Source of the DNA: Actinomycetota bacterium
GTDB lineage: Bacteria > Actinomycetota > Actinomycetes > Mycobacteriales > Mycobacteriaceae
Assembly (NCBI GenBank): GCA_005787665.1
Contig: SYAB01000373.1
Location: 1 to 5,760, forward strand
Length of the DNA stretch: 5,760 nucleotides
Direction of reading: 5' to 3'
Shown here: positions 1 to 5,086 of the stretch, in pieces
Layout of the letters: each line of letters begins with the position of its first letter
How positions within the stretch are numbered: position 1 is the stretch's first letter
Translations under genes and position numbers: made by a program
The notes under the pieces: model-generated
Told to the model about the DNA's origin: nothing
What the model saw: the letters and a program-made list of their open reading frames with translations, nothing else
Databases searched by the model: none

Positions 1-1172
1 GCCCGCTCAGCATTGAATCGGGCCTTGGCCGCCTCGGCCGCGTCGCCCACCGCCACGGTGTAATACCGGGTGTTGAGGACGCCGAAGGGGTGCAGGATGT
101 TGAAGCCGGAGTCGACCCCTGTGATCTTGACGACGAACCGGTCCTCCCCGCTGTAGCTCTGCCCAGGGGTATAGCTGTAGTTCGTCGAGCCGATGCCGTT
201 GTACTGCGAGGTGGTTCCCAGGGCGACACTGCCGTGGCTGGGACCGCTGACCAACTCCACCTTCCAGCCGTCGCCCTCGGGGTCGACGACCTCGATCGTG
301 CCGGTCACCAACGCGGGCGAGTTCGCCTTCTGCACTGACCGCACTCCCGCGGTCTGGTTGAACAATGACTTGCGGATCAAGAGCAACCCGCCTTCGAGCC
401 AGTTCGTCAGTGGATTCACCGGCATTGTCGATGTCCAGTTGATCAACGCGTTGAAAACGGTGCGGACTCCCGCCTGCACCTGATTGTCGATCGCCTGCAA
501 CAGCGGGGGTACCGGCGTGCTCGCCACCGGAATCCTTGAAAGTAAGGGATTGGTGGCGGCAGAGAAGAATTCGGCGGTGGCCGCTGCGCGCACCAGTACG
601 GCGCGGGCCGGCGGGGTGAGCACTGCTGCGGCTCCGCCGTTCCCGGATGCGCCCGCGGGTAATCCCGCGACCTGAGACGCGGCGGACACCGCGACGGCCG
701 AGGTGGGAGTTGACTGGCCCGGTGCGGTTCCCGCCGGATGGGTCACCGCGCGGGGCAATTCCTCCGCGCCCCGCTCGCCCAACAACGCGTCCTTGTCGGA
801 ATTCGCCGCACGATGCCCGGCACTCAGACCCACAACAGCACCGGATACCAACGGAGTCCGTCGCGCCGCTGCCGCACCCCGACGGGGACCGGGTGTGGCC
901 GCACTAGTGCTCGGCGCCGCCCCACGCTGGCGGGTGGACGGCCGCGCGGCCACCCGCGAGCGCTGCGCCGGAACCCGATCGACGGTGGGCTGATCAGCCC
1001 CACTCGCCCCTGGTGATCCTCCGACTTCGGCGGCTGCCGCGCCCGGGAACGCCAGCGTCGCCACGCCGATGCCGAATGCGGCCGCGAGCAGACCGACCCG
1101 GCCCACGACCAACTTCGCAGCGGACGAGGCTGGGACCTTCTGTGCCGGTGCACGTGTTCTCGAGGAACCCAT
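1..1172 (-). CDS. Exported Ig-like-domain protein, 3' end outside window (partial)
   Basis: The frame is open for 390 codons from ATG at 1172 and leaves the window without a stop. The start is chosen because GGGAG lies 6 nt upstream and a signal peptide follows at once. Residues 1-25 are basic/polar, 26-43 hydrophobic, and an Ala run ends near residue 48, a plausible signal-peptidase I site. Residues 49-200 are low complexity, rich in Ala, Arg, Pro, Ser and Thr, with a strongly basic stretch at about 65-106. Residues 205-275 look helical and contain NPLTNWLEGG. Residues 278-376 resemble a cadherin/Ig-like beta-sandwich: VVDPEGD, then GPSHGSV, then YSYTPGQSYSGEDRFVV. Proteins built this way are common in mycobacteria and are probably secreted or cell-envelope proteins; the module that follows the Ig-like part is not visible, so the activity is unknown. 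Two rare TTA leucine codons (residues 171 and 210) and a TTA-CTT-TCA-AGG run are unusual for a high-G+C host. Confidence 0.86.
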   Translation of the reverse strand, partial: MGSSRTRAPAQKVPASSAAKLVVGRVGLLAAAFGIGVATLAFPGAAAAEVGGSPGASGADQPTVDRVPAQRSRVAARPSTRQRGAAPSTSAATPGPRRGAAAARRTPLVSGAVVGLSAGHRAANSDKDALLGERGAEELPRAVTHPAGTAPGQSTPTSAVAVSAASQVAGLPAGASGNGGAAAVLTPPARAVLVRAAATAEFFSAATNPLLSRIPVASTPVPPLLQAIDNQVQAGVRTVFNALINWTSTMPVNPLTNWLEGGLLLIRKSLFNQTAGVRSVQKANSPALVTGTIEVVDPEGDGWKVELVSGPSHGSVALGTTSQYNGIGSTNYSYTPGQSYSGEDRFVVKITGVDSGFNILHPFGVLNTRYYTVAVGDAAEAAKARFNAER

Positions 1173-1178
1173 GACGTA

Positions 1179-1183
1179 CTCCC
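1179..1183 (-). promoter_or_regulatory. Ribosome binding site deciding the Ig-like protein start
   Basis: GGGAG on the minus strand sits 6 nt before the ATG at 1172. A second ATG pair just upstream (near 1192) is in another frame and ends within the gene, so the SD supports the 1172 start. Confidence 0.65.
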
Positions 1184-1245
1184 GTTCATCATCGGGACGC
1201 CATCGGACCGACCAGATGACTACCCCAAGGCCAGCGTTGGGCAGG

Positions 1246-1251
1246 ATCGTA
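1246..1251 (-). promoter_or_regulatory. Possible -10 element for the Ig-like protein gene
   Basis: TACGAT on the minus strand fits the actinobacterial TANNNT -10 pattern and would give a 5' leader of about 65-70 nt. No convincing -35 hexamer is visible at 16-19 nt spacing, so this rests on one short motif. Confidence 0.25.
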
Positions 1252-1290
1252 TCCAGAGCTCGATGCTGACGCGCGTTGTTGGTGAGCGAA

Positions 1291-1320
1291 AGGTCGTCGA
1301 TTCAATCCCGACAGGGGGCT
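1291..1320 (+). other. tRNA 3'-end-like fragment (possible attachment-site remnant)
   Basis: Read 5' to 3' the stretch matches the last third of a class I tRNA: variable loop AGGTC (1291-1295), T-stem GTCGA (1296-1300), T-loop TTCAATC (1301-1307, fits TTCRANY), T-stem CCGAC (1308-1312; four of five pairs form, the last is A-C), acceptor strand AGGGGGC (1313-1319) and a discriminator T (1320). No CCA follows. The bases upstream do not form an anticodon arm, D arm or matching GCCCCCT 5' acceptor strand, so this is not a functional tRNA. Integrases often use tRNA 3' ends and leave such a partial copy at the far border of an integrated element. The acceptor sequence would suit a tRNA-Thr type gene, but that is from memory. 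Chance resemblance is possible. Confidence 0.4.
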
Positions 1321-1411
1321 CGACCCATTCATATGCGATCCGGGACTGCGCCCCAATGGCCGAACGCACCGTTGCGACATGCTCGCCCGGCGGATGATCT
1401 TGCTGCTCGTG

Positions 1412-1417
1412 TATCTT
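1412..1417 (+). promoter_or_regulatory. -10 element placed for leaderless transcription of the 58-aa gene
   Basis: TATCTT fits TANNNT and ends 6 nt before the GTG at 1424, so transcription would start at or within a base of the start codon. No Shine-Dalgarno sequence is visible between them. Leaderless mRNAs beginning with ATG or GTG are frequent in mycobacteria. No clear -35 element is seen. Confidence 0.5.
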
Positions 1418-1423
1418 TAACGC

Positions 1424-1600
1424 GTGACGCCTGAGTTTGCCGAATCACTGGTCCACATCCGGCTCAGCCAGACCGCCGAACTGTTGGCATGGATGGTCGC
1501 CAACCATCCCGAGCCCGCCGCCCTGGTCCGCGCTCACGACGCCGTCACCGAGGCGCTCCAGCTCATCGAGATGCGCGACAGCAGTCGGCCCGTCGCTTAG
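1424..1600 (+). CDS. Small conserved-looking helical protein of unknown function, 58 aa
   Basis: The frame runs from GTG 1424 to TAG 1598-1600. The composition is that of a real protein: mostly alternating hydrophobic and charged residues that suggest two amphipathic helices, roughly residues 4-27 (including LVHIRLSQTAELLAWMV) and 31-52 (PAALVRAHDAVTEALQLIEM), joined by a NHPEP turn. There is no signal peptide, membrane segment or cysteine, so a small cytoplasmic, possibly dimerising, protein is expected. The start is chosen because a good -10 lies 6 nt upstream and no ribosome binding site exists, which fits leaderless translation. It is convergent with the serine hydrolase gene and the two overlap by four bases at their stop codons. 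I do not recognise a family and assign no function. Confidence 0.72.
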   Translation: MTPEFAESLVHIRLSQTAELLAWMVANHPEPAALVRAHDAVTEALQLIEMRDSSRPVA

Positions 1601-2919
1601 AGCATCAGTTCGGACTTCGGAACCTTCGGCATCTCCGCGGTGATGCGCTGCATGGTGCCGAGGAAGCAGTGCAGTTCGGGGTAGACGATCGGCTTGCCGT
1701 TGTTGAGCACCGCGACCGAGATCGCGCGACCCGGATCGGCCCACGCCAGCATGTTGGTGAAACCCAGGTGGCCGAAGGCGTGCTGGGTGTCCAGACCGTA
1801 AAGGCTGACCACCCGCGCCCCGAGCATCAGCCCCTGAGAGAACCTGGTCGGGAATCCGAGCGAGAAGTCGATCTCCAGATGGGATCGCTCGACGAGCGCC
1901 CGGCGGATGGTGTCGGTCTCGATCACCCGCACGCCGTCCAACTCTCCCCCGCGCCGCATGACCTCGAAGAACCTCGACAATTCGAAGGCGTTGGTCACCG
2001 TATTGGCGGCCGGCACGATGCCGGTGAGGAAGCGGGGGTCGTTGGTGAGGTCGACCAGCGTGTCCAGGCCGACGCCGAGGGCGCGGGTCAACAGGTTCGA
2101 CAGCGGTGGAGCGGTGGGCGGGCCGGTGACGTAGTTGCGGGCCACCGCATCGACATCACCGGGTGCCACGCCGTAGTTGGTCCAGCGGAACCCCAGAGGG
2201 TCGAGGAACTCCTCGGCCACCACCTGACGAATGTCCTTTCCGGTGACCGTGTGGACGATCTCGCCGAGGATGAAACCACCGGACACCGCGTGGTAGGCGA
2301 GGTAGCGGCCGGGCCTCGCGAAGGGCGAGGCGTCAATGAGGATGTTGGTCAGGAACTCACGGTCATTGAGGTGGTCGAGGTCCAGCGCACTGCGCGGCAG
2401 GTTCGGCACTCCGGCCCGATGGGCCAGGACGTGCCCGATGGTGATCTCGTGTTTCCGGTTCTTCTCGTAGCCGGGTATGTAATCGGCGACGGGGTCGTCG
2501 ATGTCGAGCAACCCGCGCTCGCTGAGCTTGTGCACGAGGAACGCGGTGATGGCCTTGGAGGTCGAGTAGACGCAGAACGGCGTGTCGACGCTGACGGGCA
2601 CCCGTTCGGCGTTGCGCCCCTCGCCGGGCCCCCGGCCGCGCGCGTGACCGATGGCCCGGTTCAACACCACCGCGCCATGTCGGCGGACGCAGACTTGAAG
2701 TGCCGGGTGGACGCCGCTGCGATACCAGTCGAGCACTGCTGACCAGATCGCCTCCACCTGCCGGGAGGTGACGTCGCCATCGGCGGGCGGAGCTTCCTCG
2801 CCGACGTCGGTCACCGCGTCGAGGTCACGCGGGATGCGGATCCTGCGAAACGGATCGGGCAGTCCGAGAGGGGGACGCGGGACCGACGGGAGCCGTGATG
2901 CCATCCGGCTGACATCCAT
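1597..2919 (-). CDS. Serine hydrolase, class C beta-lactamase/family VIII esterase fold, 440 aa
   Basis: The fold is that of penicillin-binding-protein-like serine hydrolases, here most like the family VIII esterases/lipases (the LipE/EstB-type group) that mycobacteria carry in several copies. Such enzymes hydrolyse esters, usually short-chain acyl esters, and rarely beta-lactams. Visible catalytic features are the nucleophile motif S119-T-S-K122 in VYSTSKAIT, the general-base tyrosine Y209 in AYHAVSGGFILGEI, and the third motif H384-L-G386 in GHLGF. Family landmarks include GLLDIDDPVADYIPGY (136-151), VLAHRAGVPNLP (164-175) and TGKDI. No signal peptide or membrane helix is seen, so it is probably cytoplasmic. 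ATG 2919 is chosen because GGAGGG lies 8 nt upstream; a TTG at 2970 keeps the frame open but has no such support. It is a single-gene unit, divergent from the zinc-knuckle gene and convergent with the 58-aa gene. The natural substrate cannot be inferred. Confidence 0.95.
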   Translation of the reverse strand: MDVSRMASRLPSVPRPPLGLPDPFRRIRIPRDLDAVTDVGEEAPPADGDVTSRQVEAIWSAVLDWYRSGVHPALQVCVRRHGAVVLNRAIGHARGRGPGEGRNAERVPVSVDTPFCVYSTSKAITAFLVHKLSERGLLDIDDPVADYIPGYEKNRKHEITIGHVLAHRAGVPNLPRSALDLDHLNDREFLTNILIDASPFARPGRYLAYHAVSGGFILGEIVHTVTGKDIRQVVAEEFLDPLGFRWTNYGVAPGDVDAVARNYVTGPPTAPPLSNLLTRALGVGLDTLVDLTNDPRFLTGIVPAANTVTNAFELSRFFEVMRRGGELDGVRVIETDTIRRALVERSHLEIDFSLGFPTRFSQGLMLGARVVSLYGLDTQHAFGHLGFTNMLAWADPGRAISVAVLNNGKPIVYPELHCFLGTMQRITAEMPKVPKSELML

Positions 2920-2927
2920 GATCGATT

Positions 2928-2933
2928 CCCTCC
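2928..2933 (-). promoter_or_regulatory. Strong ribosome binding site for the serine hydrolase
   Basis: GGAGGG on the minus strand, 8 nt before the ATG at 2919. It decides the start against the in-frame TTG 17 codons further upstream. Confidence 0.75.
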
Positions 2934-2981
2934 GGATCACCGCACCCCGCGTCAATGATGGCCGGGCCAACCACTCCCGTG

Positions 2982-2994
2982 CGCCGAATCGGCG
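2982..2994. repeat. Perfect 13-bp inverted repeat in the divergent intergenic region
   Basis: CGCCGA-A-TCGGCG is a perfect 6+1+6 palindrome about 63 bp upstream of the hydrolase start and 116 bp upstream of the zinc-knuckle gene. The placement would suit an operator read by a dimeric repressor. The loop is too short for a stable RNA hairpin. High-G+C DNA produces such palindromes by chance, so this is only a candidate. Confidence 0.3.
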
Positions 2995-3049
2995 AAAGGG
3001 GGCGGTCGACCGGTGACGCGAATATTTCCCGGATCGCGCAGCCTGCTGC

Positions 3050-3055
3050 TAGCTT
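3050..3055 (+). promoter_or_regulatory. Possible -10 element for the zinc-knuckle protein gene
   Basis: TAGCTT fits TANNNT and would place the transcript start near 3062, giving a leader of about 48 nt that contains the ribosome binding site. No clear -35 hexamer is visible. Confidence 0.35.
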
Positions 3056-3100
3056 ACCGAGGGCGCGGTTCGTCGGGACCCGCCGAGGACAACCGGGAAC

Positions 3101-3104
3101 GGAG
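3101..3104 (+). promoter_or_regulatory. Ribosome binding site for the zinc-knuckle protein
   Basis: GGAG lies 5 nt before the GTG at 3110 and supports that start. Confidence 0.5.
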
Positions 3105-3109
3105 ACGCG

Positions 3110-3520
3110 GTGATCGGTTCGGCAGCCGCGCTACCCCTCGCCGCCCGCCCGGCACCCTTCGTGGCCGGGGATCTGACCCAGCTGCAATCCGAGCGCGAAC
3201 AGCTGACCCACCTGCTGCGCGGGCTGGCGGCCCGACTCGACGGGCTGGACCGCGACCTCGCGGATTTGGACTGGCGCCACCGCCATCCCCGACACCGGGC
3301 CAGTCGCGGCGAGACGCCCGGAAACCGGGCCACCCTGCAGCGTGAGCGTGAACGTCTGAGCGCACGCCTGACGGTCCTGGCCCGACAGCTCAACGACCTG
3401 GACCGCCGGCTGTCCGATGGGACGTTCGCCTCGCCGCGGGTGGGGATCTGCCCCGAATGCGGCTACCCGAGTCTCGGGTCGGGTCTGTGCGCGTTCTGCC
3501 GGCCGCACCTGGTGCGCTGA
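3110..3520 (+). CDS. Coiled-coil protein with C-terminal four-cysteine zinc knuckle, DksA/TraR-like, 136 aa
   Basis: The start is GTG with GGAG 5 nt upstream; the stop is TGA 3518-3520. After a short Ala-rich N-terminus, residues 21-55 (LTQLQSEREQLTHLLRGL onward) and 73-103 form two heptad-patterned helices, separated by a very basic His/Arg-rich loop (about 56-72). The C-terminus carries C114-P-E-C117 and C127-A-F-C130, a Cys4 zinc-binding pattern with nine residues between the pairs. The order of helical hairpin, RLSDGTF, then ICPECG resembles DksA/TraR-type RNA polymerase secondary-channel regulators, whose knuckle is normally longer, and also the general C4 zinc-ribbon proteins with long coiled coils. 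The usual acidic DxxDxA tip of DksA is not evident. A cytoplasmic nucleic-acid- or polymerase-binding role is an inference. The gene stands alone, convergent with the kinase gene at 27 bp. Confidence 0.85.
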   Translation: MIGSAAALPLAARPAPFVAGDLTQLQSEREQLTHLLRGLAARLDGLDRDLADLDWRHRHPRHRASRGETPGNRATLQRERERLSARLTVLARQLNDLDRRLSDGTFASPRVGICPECGYPSLGSGLCAFCRPHLVR

Positions 3521-3547
3521 CCTTCAGGGGCTCGGGAACTCAGGGAC

Positions 3548-5053
3548 TCAGGCCGGGCCGATCCGCTCGGAGTCGTAGATCAGCAGCCGGCCGTCCTTGG
3601 GTACTACGCTCAGCCAGCGATTCTCCGTGTCGATTCCGCCGCCGCGCACGACGTAACGGAGGGTGACGATCACGCTGGAGGCGTCGCGCGGGGTGATCGA
3701 CAACACCGACACCGATTCGATGCCCGACCAGAAACCCAGATAGTCATCGATCCCGTTGCGCTGCTGATAATGCGTGTCCAGATCGTCCCAGGCCGTTCGG
3801 GCATTACCGGGAAGATCCGCGTAGAAGCCGGAGACCAGATCCCGCATCGCCTCAAAGCTGACCACCGCGGGCACCGCGGTCGCGGTGGATGTGCCCGTCG
3901 ACGTCGTGGACGCGACGGTCGTCGACGTCACCGCAGGACGCGAACTCGTTGTTGGCGGCGCGGAGACGGGCCGTTGCCGGGACGGCCAGACCGCGAGCAC
4001 AACGCCGGCCAGGATCACCGCCAGCGCGATACCGGCGAGCGCCCACGGCCACCGCGACGGCCGGGCGGCGGAAACCGGAGGGTCATCGGCGAACTCATCG
4101 GGATAGCCCGTGGACAGGACGGCGGTGCGCTGTTCTCGGGGCTCGGCCCCGGGAGCCGGACTCGGCGCGACGGAGGGGGCGGCCAGGTGCTGTCCGCCCG
4201 GCGGCCGGCCTCCCGACTCGGCGGCACGGCGCAACGCGGCGGCGAAATCCGTGCAGCTGGGATAACGGTCGGCCGGATTCTTTGCCAGTGCCCGGGCGAG
4301 AACGGGATCCAACGAGGCCAGAGCGGGCCGGTACTGCGCAAGGCGCGGCGGCGGCGCGTTGAGGTGGTGGCCTATCACCACCGCGGGGTTGGACGCCCCG
4401 AACATCGGCGAGCCGGCCAACAGGTGATAGGCGGTGGCCGCCAGCGCGTACTGGTCGGCGCGACCGTCGATCGGCGCACCCATCAGCTGTTCGGGGGAGG
4501 CGTAGTTGACGGTGCCCAATGTGACATTGGTGTCGGTCAGGCCGTTGACCTCGGCAGCGTTACGGGCAATCCCGAAGTCCCCCAACAGAACTCGGCGGCG
4601 GCCGCGTTCCGGATTGGTCAGCAGGATGTTGGGCGGCTTGATATCGCGATGAAGCAGACCGCGGGAGTGGGCGTAATCGAGGGCGTCGGCGACGGCCGCG
4701 ACGATATCGACGACCTCCATGGGCGGAATCCCACCGGGGTACTGCTCACGAAGCAGTCGCCCGGCGTCCGGTCCGTCGATGTAGTCCATCGAAATCCACA
4801 GTTGGCCGCCCCATTCCCCGCGGTCGTGGATGCCCACGATGTGCGGGTTGTAGAGGGTGGCGGCCAACTCGGCCTCACGGTTGAAACGGGCCCTGAACTC
4901 ACCGTCGGCCGACATCTCGGCCGGCAGGATCTTCAGCGCATCCCGGCGCGGCAACCGGGGGTGGGCCACGAGGTAGACCTCGCCCATCCCGCCGAAGCCC
5001 AGCGGGCGCAGAATCTCGAAGCCGGCGAACACGTCACCACTGGCCAACGGCAT
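3548..5053 (-). CDS. Transmembrane Ser/Thr protein kinase, PknF-like, with extracellular NTF2-like domain, 501 aa
   Basis: This is a complete bacterial Hanks-type kinase that phosphorylates Ser/Thr on target proteins and is anchored in the membrane. The kinase domain (about 12-275) has the glycine loop G19-F-G-G-M-G24, ATP lysine K41, helix-C glutamate E60, catalytic H135-R-D137 with N142, metal-binding D159-F-G161, and S186-P-E188. Threonines T173, T175 and T178 in the activation loop are likely autophosphorylation sites. A Pro/Ala-rich juxtamembrane segment (about 280-333) leads to one membrane helix (about 336-356), then a Ser/Thr-rich linker (364-394). Residues 395-501 form an outside domain with a pattern like NTF2/SnoaL-type folds. 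The N-terminus ([12 protein letters not shown]) and catalytic core recall M. tuberculosis PknF, but the outside domain differs, so no symbol is given. It lies 33 bp after amt. No Shine-Dalgarno sits at normal distance; GGAGG is about 24 nt upstream. Confidence 0.97.
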   Translation of the reverse strand: MPLASGDVFAGFEILRPLGFGGMGEVYLVAHPRLPRRDALKILPAEMSADGEFRARFNREAELAATLYNPHIVGIHDRGEWGGQLWISMDYIDGPDAGRLLREQYPGGIPPMEVVDIVAAVADALDYAHSRGLLHRDIKPPNILLTNPERGRRRVLLGDFGIARNAAEVNGLTDTNVTLGTVNYASPEQLMGAPIDGRADQYALAATAYHLLAGSPMFGASNPAVVIGHHLNAPPPRLAQYRPALASLDPVLARALAKNPADRYPSCTDFAAALRRAAESGGRPPGGQHLAAPSVAPSPAPGAEPREQRTAVLSTGYPDEFADDPPVSAARPSRWPWALAGIALAVILAGVVLAVWPSRQRPVSAPPTTSSRPAVTSTTVASTTSTGTSTATAVPAVVSFEAMRDLVSGFYADLPGNARTAWDDLDTHYQQRNGIDDYLGFWSGIESVSVLSITPRDASSVIVTLRYVVRGGGIDTENRWLSVVPKDGRLLIYDSERIGPA

Positions 5054-5060
5054 GCGCGGA

Positions 5061-5066
5061 ATGGTA
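5061..5066 (-). promoter_or_regulatory. Possible internal -10 giving a leaderless kinase mRNA
   Basis: TACCAT on the minus strand fits TANNNT and ends 7 nt before the kinase ATG, so transcription could begin at the start codon. This would explain the missing ribosome binding site. No -35 element is clear, and readthrough from amt is equally possible. Confidence 0.4.
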
Positions 5067-5086
5067 CCGAGCGAGCGCCTCCGGCC

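Noticed and set aside
824..1192. Minus-strand frame from an ATG at 1192 overlapping the Ig-like gene
   Set aside because: It is in another frame, gives an Arg/Trp/Ser-rich translation with no export signal or domain, and ends inside the longer, motif-bearing frame that starts at 1172.
1221..1320. A complete tRNA ending at 1320
   Set aside because: No 5' acceptor strand, D arm or anticodon stem can be folded upstream; only the variable loop, T-arm and 3' acceptor strand resemble a tRNA.
1489..2742. A 417-codon plus-strand open frame opposite the serine hydrolase
   Set aside because: Its translation is rich in Arg, Gly, Val, Asp and His without recognisable motifs, while the minus strand encodes a hydrolase with all catalytic motifs. 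It is a high-G+C antisense shadow.
2920..2970. TTG start extending the serine hydrolase by 17 residues
   Set aside because: The extension has no ribosome binding site of its own, and a strong GGAGGG sits correctly before the ATG at 2919.
3013..3508. Overlapping frames on both strands across the zinc-knuckle gene
   Set aside because: They lack motifs and are Arg/Pro-rich, whereas the frame from 3110 has a start signal, heptad helices and paired CxxC motifs.
3521..3547. Possible terminator between the zinc-knuckle and kinase genes
   Set aside because: The 27-bp gap has a short direct repeat of the type GGGAACTCA/GGGACTCA but no inverted repeat or T-run, so no hairpin terminator is supported.
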